64,000 nucleotides of DNA from Deltaproteobacteria bacterium (GCA_020848905.1 JADLHG010000009.1:62001-126000); one strand, 5' to 3'; shown: positions 8,077-17,418, numbered from the stretch's first letter. Program-made: numbers and translations. The notes: generated by a model from the letters alone, not told the origin.

Positions 8077-10287
8077 CTAGGCGTCCGTGGCGCCCCCGCC
8101 GTTCTCGCCGCCACCGCTGCTGCCTGCCCCCTCCACGCCCCCCGCCGCCGCGTCGCCGCGTCCGCCGCGCCCTCGACGCCGACGCCGACGGCGGCGCGAC
8201 CTCTCCGCGGCCCCTTCGTCTCCCGACGCGCTGCCCCCCTCGCCGCCTCCGCCGCCCCCGTTTTGCGGGGCTCCCTCCGCGCGCGCCTCACCACCCGCCG
8301 GCGCCGCGCTCTCCTCGGCTCGGCCGCCTTCCCGGGGCCGCTCCGCCTCACGCGCCGGTTCACCCCCGCCACGCCGACCGCGTCCGCGCCGCCGACCTCG
8401 TCCTCGCCGGCCCCCTCGCTCGTCCCGCGGGCTCTGCGCCGCGCCCTCGGCTCCTCTCTCGCCGCCCGCCCCCGGCGCTCCCTCGCCGCTCGCCCCGGAC
8501 GCTCCCTCGCTCGACGCGCCCTCGGCCGAAGCCTCCTTCGATTCCGTCGGCCGGGCCGCCGGCCCGCGCCCCGCCGCGCCCCGCTCCTCTGCCCCCCGCG
8601 CACGTCCCCGACCCCGATCCCGCCGTCCCCGTCCACGCCGGCCTCCCTCCCCCGCCGCGCGCCGCGCGCCCGCACCCCCGTCGCCTTCGCCCGACGACGC
8701 AGCTTCTCCGCCCTCCTCGTCGTCGACCACCGCCCCTGCCGCGGCATCCGCCACCGACGCCAGCGTGACCCCGGCGATCCGCGGCGCAGCGCCCTTGTCC
8801 TCTGCGCGGTCCCGCTCGCGCTGGAGCCAGTCCAGCTTCTCCTCCGAGCGGTCGAGCCCCGCCTCGGCGCAGATCTCGATCTGGATGCGGTGCTCGTCCT
8901 CGAGAGCCAGGAGCTGTCGCCGCCGCCGGTTCTGCAACGCGTCCGCCACCTCCGGGTGCAGCCGCACGCGCACCCCGCGGATGCGCCCCGTGACGGCCTT
9001 CTCCTCGATGCGGCGCAAGATCCCGAGACCCATCTGCTCGGCAGTCGGAAGCATTCCCGTCCCAGAGCAGGTGGGGCAGTTCCGGTGCGTGCGCAGCTGG
9101 AGCTGCTGCCGGATGCGTTGGCGGTTGATCTCGAGCAGGCCGTTCTCGCTGATCTTGCCCACGCTCGAGCGCGCCTTGTCGACCTTCATCGCGTCGCGCA
9201 GCGCCTTCTCGACGCTCCGCTGGTACTTGCGGCTGCGCATGTCGATGAAGTCCACCACCAGAAGACCGCCGATGTCGCGAAAGCGGAGCTGCCGCGCCAC
9301 CTCGGCCGCCGCCTCCAGGTTGGTGTGAAAGGCCGTCTCCTCCTGGCTCGCCCCCCCCGTGGACTTGCCCGAGTTGACGTCGATGACCGTGAGCGCCTCG
9401 GTCCCCTCGATCACCAGCGAGCCCCCCGACGGCAGCGTCACCTTCGGCTCGTGGATCGACGCGATCTGCCGCTCCACCCCGTACTTCGTGAAGAGCGGCA
9501 CGAGCTCCTCGTACGGCTTGAGCTCGATCTTGCTGCGCGGCAGAAACGCCTGCACGTACTCCTGCGCCTTCTGCAGCAGACGCGCGTTGTCCACCAGCAC
9601 CTGCTCGACCCGCGCGTCGAGGTAGTCCCGCAGCGCCTGGATCAAGAGGTCCTGGTCGTCGTAGATGAGGCGCGGGCCTCGCCCCTGGGTGGAGTCCTCG
9701 AGCACCCGCTCCCACAGCCGCAGAAGCGCCCCGAGGTCCCGCTGCAGCTCGGCCTTGGTCTGGTCGGCGGCGTTCGTGCGCACGATGTAGCCGAAGCCGT
9801 CGGGCAGGTGCAGCGAGCTCACCCGCTCCTTGAGCTTCTTGCGCGCCTCCTCGTCCTCCACCTTGCGCGACAGCCCCCGCGAATCGTCGTAGGGCAGGAG
9901 CACGAGGTAGCGGCCGGCGAGGCTCAGGTTGGTCGTGAGCGCCGCGCCCTTGCTCCCCACCGCGTCCTTCGTCACCTGCACGAGCAGCGTGCGTCCGCGC
10001 TCGAGCACCTGATCGATGCGCGGCCTCCCCTCCCCCTCGGGCGGTCGATGGTAGGCCTGCGGCACCACGTCCCCGATGGCGAGAAAGCCCTGCCGCTCGG
10101 CGCCGTATTCGACGAACGCGGCGTCCAGCGCCGGGGCGATGTTGACCACCACGCCGCGGTAGATGTTCCCCCGCTCGAGTCCGGCCTGCGCGGTTTCGAC
10201 CTGGTAGTTCTCGAGGACCCCGTCCTCGACGATGGCCACCCGGAGCTCCTCCGGTTGCTGGCCGTTGATGAGCATGGTGCGCGACAC
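8077..10287 (-). CDS. rne: Ribonuclease E/G family endoribonuclease
   Basis: Endoribonuclease of 736 residues for mRNA decay and rRNA/tRNA processing. The catalytic half shows the S1 domain (about 35-120), the metal-binding aspartates Asp303 (VIDVNSGKS) and Asp346 (VVDFIDM), and the zinc-link cysteines Cys404 and Cys407 (CPTCSGTG), which fall at the same residue numbers as in the E. coli enzyme. After about residue 500 the protein becomes a disordered tail very rich in Arg, Gly, Glu and Ala, the usual place for RNA and degradosome partner binding. The start is a GTG at 10287 with GGGAG eight bases upstream; an ATG four codons later is the alternative. It is divergent from the MscS-type gene across a 267-base gap. 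Confidence 0.93.
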   Translation of the reverse strand: MSRTMLINGQQPEELRVAIVEDGVLENYQVETAQAGLERGNIYRGVVVNIAPALDAAFVEYGAERQGFLAIGDVVPQAYHRPPEGEGRPRIDQVLERGRTLLVQVTKDAVGSKGAALTTNLSLAGRYLVLLPYDDSRGLSRKVEDEEARKKLKERVSSLHLPDGFGYIVRTNAADQTKAELQRDLGALLRLWERVLEDSTQGRGPRLIYDDQDLLIQALRDYLDARVEQVLVDNARLLQKAQEYVQAFLPRSKIELKPYEELVPLFTKYGVERQIASIHEPKVTLPSGGSLVIEGTEALTVIDVNSGKSTGGASQEETAFHTNLEAAAEVARQLRFRDIGGLLVVDFIDMRSRKYQRSVEKALRDAMKVDKARSSVGKISENGLLEINRQRIRQQLQLRTHRNCPTCSGTGMLPTAEQMGLGILRRIEEKAVTGRIRGVRVRLHPEVADALQNRRRRQLLALEDEHRIQIEICAEAGLDRSEEKLDWLQRERDRAEDKGAAPRIAGVTLASVADAAAGAVVDDEEGGEAASSGEGDGGAGARRAAGEGGRRGRGRRDRGRGRARGAEERGAAGRGPAARPTESKEASAEGASSEGASGASGEGAPGAGGERGAEGAAQSPRDERGGRRGRGRRRGRGRRGGGEPAREAERPREGGRAEESAAPAGGEARAEGAPQNGGGGGGEGGSASGDEGAAERSRRRRRRRRGRGGRGDAAAGGVEGAGSSGGGENGGGATDA

Positions 10288-10475
10288 GTGTCGGTCTCCC
10301 TTCGGCGCGACGCTCGGACAGCCTGCTGCCGCGCCGCGACCTCGTGCCGCTCGCCGCGCTCACCCACAGACCGCTGGCGCGCCCCCCAAGTGGGGCGCGG
10401 AACCGCCGCTGCTCGCGTCGCGTCCCCTCCTCCGCCTCGCAGGGCCCAGGAACGCGACGAACCGGAGCACAGTAC

Positions 10476-10481
10476 TATCCT
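10476..10481 (+). promoter_or_regulatory. Candidate -10 box (TATCCT) upstream of the MscS gene
   Basis: TACTATCCTCG at 10473-10483 resembles sequences just upstream of the genes at 13436 and 18556. It would place transcription start about 65 bases before the ATG at 10555. No convincing -35 box is seen. The rest of the 10288-10554 gap shows no gene. Confidence 0.35.
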
Positions 10482-10554
10482 CGCCGCGCCGCCTCAATCG
10501 AAAGCCGCCGCCCGCTTGTCGACGACCGAACGCCTCTGGGGTTAACCTTCGGCC

Positions 10555-12081
10555 ATGCGCTACTGGTTTCAGCTCTGGGACGAGGCCACGGCCAGCCTCA
10601 CGATCCCGCTCGTCGCGTCGCTCGTCCTCGTCCAGGCCATGGTGCGCGCCTGGGGCGTGGACACGCACCGGCAGATGCGCGGGCTCGCGCTCCTCGTGGG
10701 CCTGCACCTGATGCTCCTCCCCGCCGTGGCCTGGCTGCAGCCCGCGAAGGGGAGCGCCTACGTCGGGCTGCGCGTGACCATGATGATCCTGGCCGCGCTG
10801 GCCATCGTCGGCATCGCCTCGCGCCTGCTCTTCGGCGTCGTCATGCCGCGCCTCCACCTGCGCGCCCCCCGCATCCTCCAGGACGTGATCGCCGCCGTGA
10901 CCTCGATGATCGCCATCCTGGCCATCGCGGCGCGGGCCGGCTTCAACCTCTCCGGCCTCATCGCCACCTCCGCCGTCATGACCGCGGTGATCGGTCTCTC
11001 GATGCAGGACTCGCTCGGCAACATCTTCGCCGGGCTCTCGCTACAGATGGAAGGCTCGCTCTCCGTCGGAGATTGGATCCGCTTCGGCGAGATCGAAGGC
11101 GTGGTGCGAGAGATCCGCTGGCGCGCCACGATGATCGAGACGCGGAACGGCGACTCGGTCCTCATCCCGAACAGCACGCTGGTGAAGAACCCGATCCTGG
11201 TCCAGGGGCGGCGCAGCACCTTCCCGCGCATCGCCCGCCGCGCGGTGCACTTCAACGTGGACTTCCGCTACTCGCCGCAGGACGTGATCGACGCCGTGCT
11301 GAACGGGCTGCGCGCCGCTCCCCCGGACCGCGTGCTCAAGGAACCCGTGCCGGACTGCATCGTGCGCGAGATCAACGACAGCTTCGCGCGCTACGAGGTT
11401 CGCTTCTGGATCACCCAGTTCAACGCCGAGCACCCCATCTCGAGCGAGGTGCGCACCCGCGTCTACTACGCGCTGAAGCGGGCGGGCATCCCGCTCTCCA
11501 TCCCGGCGCAGGCGGTCTTCGTCACCGAGGACACCCGCGAGCGCAAGGCGGCCAAGGTCCACGAGGACCTCGAGCAGCGGCTCCAGTCGCTGGCCCAGGT
11601 AGACCTGTTCGTGCCGCTCTCGCACGAGGAGCGGCGGGCCATCGCCTCGCGCCTGCGGCACGCGCCGTACCTCAAGGGGGAGGTCATGACCCGCCAGGGT
11701 GCCGTCGGGCACCGGCTCTACATCATCGTGAGGGGCGAGGTCTCCGTGCGCGTCGCGGCCGAGGGCGGGGCGCAGCGCGAGGTGGCGCGCCTCGGCGCGG
11801 GTAAGTTCTTCGGCGAGATGTCCCTCATGACGGGCGAGCCGCGCCAGGCCACCGTCGTGGCGCTCTCGGACGTGGAGTGCTACCGCCTGGACAAGGCCTC
11901 GTTCCAGCAGCTCCTGCAGGCGCGCCCCACGCTGGCGGAGAAGCTCGCCGAGGTGCTCGCGATCCGCAAGGTGGAGCTCACGGCGATCAAGGAAGGTCAC
12001 GACGAGGTAACGCAGCAGCAGCAGCTCCAGGACCACAAGGAAGACCTGGTCGGGAAGATCCGCTCCTTCTTTGGTCTGTGA
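10555..12081 (+). CDS. MscS-family channel with C-terminal cyclic-nucleotide-binding domain
   Basis: Membrane channel of 508 residues. Four hydrophobic helices span about 15-130; the fifth, pore-lining region contains GLSMQDSLGNIFAGLSLQME, typical of the MscS fold, followed by the beta domain (VGDWIRFGEIEGVVREI, and IPNSTLVKNP). Residues about 360-480 form a cNMP-binding domain with an intact phosphate cassette (FFGEMSLMTGEPRQATVVA), so it should bind cAMP or cGMP. Such fusions are known as bacterial cyclic-nucleotide-gated channels of the MscS superfamily, in which ligand binding rather than tension may gate the pore. No strong ribosome site precedes the ATG at 10555. It is divergent from rne. 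Confidence 0.9.
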   Translation: MRYWFQLWDEATASLTIPLVASLVLVQAMVRAWGVDTHRQMRGLALLVGLHLMLLPAVAWLQPAKGSAYVGLRVTMMILAALAIVGIASRLLFGVVMPRLHLRAPRILQDVIAAVTSMIAILAIAARAGFNLSGLIATSAVMTAVIGLSMQDSLGNIFAGLSLQMEGSLSVGDWIRFGEIEGVVREIRWRATMIETRNGDSVLIPNSTLVKNPILVQGRRSTFPRIARRAVHFNVDFRYSPQDVIDAVLNGLRAAPPDRVLKEPVPDCIVREINDSFARYEVRFWITQFNAEHPISSEVRTRVYYALKRAGIPLSIPAQAVFVTEDTRERKAAKVHEDLEQRLQSLAQVDLFVPLSHEERRAIASRLRHAPYLKGEVMTRQGAVGHRLYIIVRGEVSVRVAAEGGAQREVARLGAGKFFGEMSLMTGEPRQATVVALSDVECYRLDKASFQQLLQARPTLAEKLAEVLAIRKVELTAIKEGHDEVTQQQQLQDHKEDLVGKIRSFFGL

Positions 12082-12165
12082 CGGCGGAGAGGGGCCGGGC
12101 CGCGGCGAAAGGCGCGGGGAACGCTCGCGCGGCGGGCTCGACCCGGCGCTCCTCGATCAAGATTC

Positions 12166-12194
12166 TTGCCATCTCCGGGTCCGACCCTCATACT
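12166..12194 (+). promoter_or_regulatory. Sigma-70-like promoter, TTGCCA-N17-CATACT
   Basis: A -35 box TTGCCA at 12166-12171 and a -10 box CATACT at 12189-12194 are separated by exactly 17 bases in the 207-base gap before the lipoprotein gene at 12289. Predicted transcription start is about 12201, giving a leader of about 88 bases that ends with a strong ribosome site (AAAGGAG). Confidence 0.55.
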
Positions 12195-12288
12195 GCCGCG
12201 CGTAATCCTCGTTACAGTGATGCGTTACCCCATTGGCCGTCGAGCGCGGCCTGTTGAAGCACCCTAGCTTGTTAAAGGAGACGTACGA

Positions 12289-13362
12289 ATGAAGTGCACT
12301 CGGTATGGAACCCTCTTTGCCGCCGCCCTGCTGGTCGTGGGCTGCAGCGACACCAAGACCACCACCGCCGACTCGGGCGTGACGCCCAAGGCCGACAGCG
12401 GGACCACCACCGCCGACAGCGGCGGCACCCCGACCAAGGAGACCACCCGCGTCACCTCCAGCACGGGCGGCAAGGTGGCCACGAAGGACGGCAAGACCAC
12501 CCTCGACATTCCGGCCGGCGCGCTCCCGGCCGACACCGACATCACGGTGACGCCGAAGGCGCAGGGAACGGACACCGCCACGGCGATCTACGACTTCGGC
12601 CCCGACGGCCTCAAGTTCACCAAGCCCGTCAAGCTCGCCATCAAGTACGACGGCGCGGCGCCTCCGACGGGCAAGAAGCTCGTCCTGGCCTGGAAGGACG
12701 CCGGCAAGTGGACCCCCGTGGCCGGCTCGTCCTTCGCGGGAGGCATGGTCTCCGGCGACATCGAGCACTTCACCGAGTACACGGCGATCATCACCGACGA
12801 GGGAGTGGTCGTCACCTCGAGCTGCAGCGACGTGGCCAAGAACTTCAAGCCCTGCGGCGGCAGCCCCGTGGGCGCCTGGAAGTTCACGGACGTCTGCTTC
12901 GAGCAGCAGGTCCTGCCGAATCCCTTCCCGACCTGCGTCGGCGCAAAGTGGAGCGCGGTGGTGAACTGGAACGGCACCTTCACGGTCACCGGCGACGGCA
13001 AGGCTGTCGCCGACCTGAAGGAGTCGGCGGTGAACTACTCGCTGGAGGTGCCGACCTCCTGCATGGCGGAGAAGACCTGCGCCAGCCTGGGCACCAGCAT
13101 GCTGAAGGGCGCCACCTGCGTCGACGTGACGGGCGGCTGCAAGTGCACCGGCTCCTCGGTCACGGGCCAGCCCAAGGTCGAGAACAGCACCTGGACCGTG
13201 GACGGCACGACGCTCGTGATGACCACCACCGGCGATCAGCCAAAGACCACGCGCACCCCCTTCTGCGTGAGTGGCAATCAGATGGTCGGCGAGACGACCG
13301 AGACCAAGGACGGCAAGACGACCAAGTACTACATGGTCCTCGCGAAGGTCCCCGCGCCGTAG
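12289..13362 (+). CDS. Lipoprotein with ZU5-like domain
   Basis: Secreted lipoprotein of 357 residues. A short signal peptide ends in the lipobox LVVGC (Cys19), followed by a Thr/Asp/Ser/Gly stalk with repeated TADSG units, then a ZU5-like segment (GGKVATKDGKTTLDIPAGAL) that often serves in protein interaction, and a C-terminal beta-rich part with several cysteines (FKPCGG, GGCKCTGSS) that could form disulfides in the periplasm or outside. The ATG at 12289 has AAAGGAG at a normal distance. It appears to be a single-gene unit with its own promoter. Its precise role is unknown; the architecture is typical of the many surface lipoproteins of myxobacteria. Confidence 0.8.
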   Translation: MKCTRYGTLFAAALLVVGCSDTKTTTADSGVTPKADSGTTTADSGGTPTKETTRVTSSTGGKVATKDGKTTLDIPAGALPADTDITVTPKAQGTDTATAIYDFGPDGLKFTKPVKLAIKYDGAAPPTGKKLVLAWKDAGKWTPVAGSSFAGGMVSGDIEHFTEYTAIITDEGVVVTSSCSDVAKNFKPCGGSPVGAWKFTDVCFEQQVLPNPFPTCVGAKWSAVVNWNGTFTVTGDGKAVADLKESAVNYSLEVPTSCMAEKTCASLGTSMLKGATCVDVTGGCKCTGSSVTGQPKVENSTWTVDGTTLVMTTTGDQPKTTRTPFCVSGNQMVGETTETKDGKTTKYYMVLAKVPAP

Positions 13363-13424
13363 TCCGGTAGCGGGCGTTCGGCCCGAGCCCGCCGCTCCCC
13401 CTCCCCCTTCCGTCCCCGATCTAC

Positions 13425-13430
13425 TATTCT
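13425..13430 (+). promoter_or_regulatory. Candidate -10 box (TATTCT) giving a near-leaderless transcript
   Basis: TACTATTCTCGGCC ends at 13435, immediately before the ATG at 13436. A start about seven bases after the -10 box would coincide with the ATG, and no ribosome site is visible there, so translation could be leaderless. Confidence 0.4.
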
Positions 13431-13435
13431 CGGCC

Positions 13436-15082
13436 ATGCACGAAGACCTCCCCATCGTGGTCGTCGGCGGCGGCATCGCCGGGATCACCGCCGCGCTCAC
13501 CCTGAGCGAGGGTGGGCTTCCGGTGCTGCTCCTCGAGAAGAACCCGCGGTCGCTAGGCGGCCGGGTCGCGGCCTATCCCGCCACGCACTTCGTGCACCAG
13601 GGGCGGTCGTTCACCTTCTCCGTCGAACACGGCATGCACGGCTGGTGGCGGCAGTACCGCAACTTCTGGGCGCTCCTCGAGCGGCAGGGCCTCTCCGCGC
13701 GCATGATCGCCGCCTACGACCAGGCCCTGCTGTTCGACGATGGCAAGGCGGTGTACCGCACGAACGTGGGACGCGAGACGCAGGTCACGCGGGTGCCGGA
13801 GCCCTTCCACCACGTACGGCTGCTGGCCAAGGAGAACCTCCGCCGGCTGATTCGCACCGACGAGCTCCCGCTGCTCGCGAACCTCGCCACCAAGGTGCTC
13901 GAGGCGATCTGCTTCGACCCCTACGACGCGAAGCACCGGGAGAAGTACGACGCGCTCTCGGTGGCCGACTACCTGCGCGGCGTGCCCTTCTTCTTTCAGG
14001 CCTTCCTGCGGAGCCTCACGCGGAGCGGCTTCTTCTCCGACCCGCAGCACGTCTCGCTCTGGGCCTTCCTGCTGAGCTTGCAGCTCTACGTCTTTCTGCG
14101 CCGCGAGGACCAGTGTTTCTCCTTCCCGCGCGGCCCGGTCGTGCCCACGCTCCTCGAGCCGCTGGCGGCGAGGATCGCGGCGCGCGGGGGCCGGCTCGTG
14201 CGCGGCGTCTCGGTCGAGCGCGTCGAACGCGCGCCGGGAGGAGGCTGGACCCTCGCCTGGAAGCGCACGGGGGCCGACGCGCCGACGGTCCAGGGCGACC
14301 CGGCTCCCGAGCTCGGCGGCTACTCGGGCACCCTGCGCGCACGCGCCGTCGTGCTCGCCGTGGACGTGGAAGGGGCGAAGGCGCTCCGGCAACGCTCGCC
14401 CGACCTCGTGGCGCCGCTCGGCGACCTCTCGGCGTTCCGGGGGCGTCCCTCGACGGTGGTGCGCCTCTTCTTCGGCGCCGCCCCGAGCCTCGAGTACGGC
14501 GAGAGCGGCGTCTTCAGCGGGCGGGCCACGGTGGACAATTTCTTCTGGCTCCACCGTTTTCAAGACGAGTTCGCCGCCTTCCACGCCGAGACGGGGGGGA
14601 GCGTGCTCGAAGGGCACATCTACGCCCCCGAGAGGCTCCACGCGCTCCCCGACGCCGAGCTCTTCGCGCGCGTCGAGCGGGACGTGGAGCGCGCTTTTCC
14701 CGAGGTGGCGGGGAGCTGCCTGCATCGCACGATCGTCCGCAACGAGGCCACGCACATCAACTTCCCCGTCGGCAGCGCGCGCTCCTTTCCGAAGGTGGTG
14801 ACCGCGCAGCCAGACCTGGTCCTCTGCGGCGATTGGATCGACGGCGGCGCTCCCGTGCTCTACATGGAGCGGGCCTGTCAGACCGCGCTCGTGGCGGCGA
14901 ACGCGCTCCTCGCGCGGGCCGGCCTCCCCGAGACGGAGGTCCTCTTCCCGTCCCCGCCACCCGCGCACCTGCGGGCCTTCCAGAAGGCGCTCCGCCGCGT
15001 GGACCGACATCTGCCGGGGCTCTGGCCCACGCGCCCCCGACGGGGCTCCGCGGCCGAGGCCGCCGAGGAGGACGAGAGATGA
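13436..15082 (+). CDS. FAD-dependent oxidoreductase (phytoene desaturase / amine oxidase superfamily)
   Basis: Flavoenzyme of 548 residues. It begins with the FAD-binding dinucleotide fold VVVGGGIAGITAAL (glycines at 11, 12, 13 and 16) and ends with the second FAD contact GDWIDGGAPVLYMERACQTA, the layout of carotenoid desaturases, amine oxidases and related isomerases. The substrate cannot be assigned; membership of the carotenoid-desaturase-like branch is an inference from the end motif. The ATG at 13436 is chosen since it starts the Rossmann fold; longer frames upstream run through the previous gene. Its stop overlaps the start of the next gene (ATGA), so the two are coupled and probably act on one pathway. 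Confidence 0.82.
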   Translation: MHEDLPIVVVGGGIAGITAALTLSEGGLPVLLLEKNPRSLGGRVAAYPATHFVHQGRSFTFSVEHGMHGWWRQYRNFWALLERQGLSARMIAAYDQALLFDDGKAVYRTNVGRETQVTRVPEPFHHVRLLAKENLRRLIRTDELPLLANLATKVLEAICFDPYDAKHREKYDALSVADYLRGVPFFFQAFLRSLTRSGFFSDPQHVSLWAFLLSLQLYVFLRREDQCFSFPRGPVVPTLLEPLAARIAARGGRLVRGVSVERVERAPGGGWTLAWKRTGADAPTVQGDPAPELGGYSGTLRARAVVLAVDVEGAKALRQRSPDLVAPLGDLSAFRGRPSTVVRLFFGAAPSLEYGESGVFSGRATVDNFFWLHRFQDEFAAFHAETGGSVLEGHIYAPERLHALPDAELFARVERDVERAFPEVAGSCLHRTIVRNEATHINFPVGSARSFPKVVTAQPDLVLCGDWIDGGAPVLYMERACQTALVAANALLARAGLPETEVLFPSPPPAHLRAFQKALRRVDRHLPGLWPTRPRRGSAAEAAEEDER

Positions 15083-16437
15083 TCGACGGAGACGCCCTCG
15101 CCGGTGACGCCCTCACGAGCGAGGCTCTGCTCGCCGAGCTCCGCAAGCTCCCGCTCTTCGCGGACCTCGAGCACGACGTCACCGCACGCCTGCTCGAGCT
15201 CGGCCGACGCGAGCGCGTCCCCGCGGGAAAAGTCTTCCTCGCCGAGGAGGCGGCCCCCGACGACCTCTACCTGCTCCTTCGCGGCGAGGTCGCGGTGCGC
15301 CGCAACGACCGGCTCGTGACGCTGCTCCCCGCGCCGCAGGCCCTCGGGCTGCTGTCGCTGGTGGACGGCAAGCCGCGCTCGGCCTCCCTCTCGGCCTTCA
15401 CCGAGGTCGAGCTCCTCGTGCTCGAGCGGCGCGACCTCTACGAGCTGATGGGCCGGAGCCCCGCCCTCGGCCGCAGCCTGGTGCAGCACTTCGCCACCGA
15501 GGTGCGGACGCTCTACGAGGCCGAGAACGTGCTGCGCCGCCACTTCGAGGACTTCTTCGAATCGCCAAACGCGCGCCTCGTCCCCGGGCCGTACGTCGCC
15601 GACGCCTTCGAGATGGTCTTCCTCGTGATGCGCGACGACCCCGCGCGCTTGCGCCGCCTGCTCCCCGACGGGCTCCGGCCGCTACCCGGCCTCGAGGACC
15701 GTTACTTCCTCACCTTCAGCTTCTTCCCGCGGGTCGCCACGGAGCACCCCGCCGGCCGCGGCAAGGCCTTCGCCTACGACGAGACCTGCCCCTTTCTGCC
15801 GTGCCTCGGGCCGTCGCTGAAGCCGGGGGTCTACACGCCGGAGCTCTATCCGGAGAACTTCCTCGCCATCACCCTCGGGCGCGAGCTCTACGGCTTCCCG
15901 AAGCGCTTCGGCAAGACCGAGCGCTACGCCGACCACATCGACGTGATCCTGGCCCAGGAGATGCTGCTCCGCGCCTCGTGGCGCGAGCGGCAGCCGCTCG
16001 AGGCTCCCGAGTTCGGGCGCGAGCTCGCCGCGCAGCTCGCGGGTCCCAGGCGTCTCCCGACATCGGTGACGGAGCTGGTGGGCGCCCTCTTCGGCCTCGC
16101 GAATCGCGACGTCCTGCGGCTGGCCTGGCCGGCCGTGACCGTCTACCTGCACAAGCAGATCCCCGACGTGACCTCCGAGGCGGAGCGACGACCGGTCGTG
16201 GACCAGCTGGTCGAGGTCCCCTTTCGCGTGCGCGCCATGGAGCGCTTCTTCGCGCTGCGCGCGCCAGAGGTGCGCTTCTTCGCCTCGAGCTACTTTCTCG
16301 GGGGCGAGTGCGTGGGCGGCTTCTCGCTCACCATGAGCTTCGTCTTCGGCCGCGGGCGCGTGGCGCTGGACTACCTCGCTCGCGCGAAGGCTTCGTCCCT
16401 GGGGGACCGCGTGCGCCGCTTGATCGGCCGCGAATGA
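15079..16437 (+). CDS. cNMP-binding-like domain fused to acetoacetate decarboxylase-fold domain
   Basis: Protein of 452 residues. Residues about 20-145 form a cyclic-nucleotide-binding fold; its phosphate cassette reads LGLLSLVDGKPRSASL, keeping Arg100 but with Leu where the ribose-binding Glu of FGE normally sits, so nucleotide binding is doubtful. Residues about 165-445 resemble the acetoacetate decarboxylase fold, with ELYGFPKRFGK: Lys275 corresponds to the Schiff-base lysine and Arg276 to the second lysine of the classic enzyme (alignment by motif only). Starts at an ATG that overlaps the FAD oxidoreductase stop. A role in decarboxylating or otherwise processing the product of that oxidoreductase is plausible but not shown. 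Confidence 0.78.
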   Translation: MIDGDALAGDALTSEALLAELRKLPLFADLEHDVTARLLELGRRERVPAGKVFLAEEAAPDDLYLLLRGEVAVRRNDRLVTLLPAPQALGLLSLVDGKPRSASLSAFTEVELLVLERRDLYELMGRSPALGRSLVQHFATEVRTLYEAENVLRRHFEDFFESPNARLVPGPYVADAFEMVFLVMRDDPARLRRLLPDGLRPLPGLEDRYFLTFSFFPRVATEHPAGRGKAFAYDETCPFLPCLGPSLKPGVYTPELYPENFLAITLGRELYGFPKRFGKTERYADHIDVILAQEMLLRASWRERQPLEAPEFGRELAAQLAGPRRLPTSVTELVGALFGLANRDVLRLAWPAVTVYLHKQIPDVTSEAERRPVVDQLVEVPFRVRAMERFFALRAPEVRFFASSYFLGGECVGGFSLTMSFVFGRGRVALDYLARAKASSLGDRVRRLIGRE

Positions 16438-16511
16438 TTGGAGCCGGGCCGCGCTTTTGGCTAAGCTTCTCGGTCTGCGCCCGGCCCAGGGCGACACGAT
16501 CGAGGTGAACC

Positions 16512-17369
16512 ATGCGCATCCTGACTCCCCGACGCGGCCACTGCGCGCTGCTTATCTGCCTGCTCGCGGCCTGCAACGACAGCAACCCGAAATCCGATGC
16601 CCAGGTCACCCCCGACAGCGGCATGTTCCGGGACCTCGGGGCCAGCGTCGACCTGCTCGCGCGCGCCGACATGGGTCGCGATCAGAGCGCTCCGGACCGG
16701 GGCGCCGCCGACGGACCGACGGCAGACCAGCGCGCCACCGACCAGCGCGTGGCGGACAAGGGTGCGCCGGACGCGGTTCCGAAGCCGGACAGCGCCCCGT
16801 GCCCGATCGGGATCAACGACACGATCCCGGCGCAGCTCGCCATCACCGTCGACGACAACTACAAGCTCTACCTGAACGGCCAGCTCGTGGCGAACGTGAC
16901 CAACCTCTGGAACTCGCCGCTCAAGCACAACCTGACGCTCAAGCGGCATCCCTCGCAGCCGAACGTCCTGGCCATCGAGGGGATCAACACCATGCGCATC
17001 GACGGCACGGACCGCGCCGTGGTGGCCGAGGCGCGCTGGACCGTGGGACCCACCGTTCACGCGCTTCCCACCGACAAGACCTGGAAGGTCCTCGGCACGG
17101 CCGCGCCCTCGGGCTGGGAGCAGCCCGCCTTCAACGACACGGCCTGGCTCGCGGCCACCGAGCTCGGCGCCCACGGCATGGCCCCCTACGGGAACATCCT
17201 GAGCGGCCTGCTGGCCTCGCCGCCCGCAATCACCGCCAAGCTCCTCTGGAGCTACAACCCGGACAAGGCGGCCGCCACGAAGCCCGTGACCGAGACGAAC
17301 TACTTCCGGAAGACCTTTTACCTGACCGCCGCGGGCGCCCTCTCCGCTACCCCCGGAACCTGCCCGTAA
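16512..17369 (+). CDS. Lipoprotein with Asp-rich stalk and beta-sandwich domain
   Basis: Lipoprotein of 285 residues. The signal peptide ends in LLAAC (Cys21). A long low-complexity stalk rich in Asp, Ala, Gly, Arg and Thr (for example DRGAADGPTADQRATDQ) runs to about residue 95. The C-terminal part (VDDNYKLYLNGQLVAN, then WEQPAFNDTAWLAA) has the pattern of the jelly-roll, carbohydrate-binding-like domains found attached to glycosidases and lipoproteins; it lacks any catalytic domain. A weak promoter, TTGGAG-N18-TAAGCT, lies at 16438-16467. Exact binding partner unknown. Confidence 0.72.
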   Translation: MRILTPRRGHCALLICLLAACNDSNPKSDAQVTPDSGMFRDLGASVDLLARADMGRDQSAPDRGAADGPTADQRATDQRVADKGAPDAVPKPDSAPCPIGINDTIPAQLAITVDDNYKLYLNGQLVANVTNLWNSPLKHNLTLKRHPSQPNVLAIEGINTMRIDGTDRAVVAEARWTVGPTVHALPTDKTWKVLGTAAPSGWEQPAFNDTAWLAATELGAHGMAPYGNILSGLLASPPAITAKLLWSYNPDKAAATKPVTETNYFRKTFYLTAAGALSATPGTCP

Positions 17370-17412
17370 CACGCCCAGACCCAACCCCTGACGCCGCCCC
17401 CGACCCGAATGC

Positions 17413-17418
17413 TATGCT
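17413..17418 (+). promoter_or_regulatory. Candidate -10 box (TATGCT)
   Basis: GCTATGCT occurs here, 33 bases before the GTG start at 17451, and identically at 28199-28206 before the beta-helix gene. No -35 box at ideal spacing. Confidence 0.35.
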
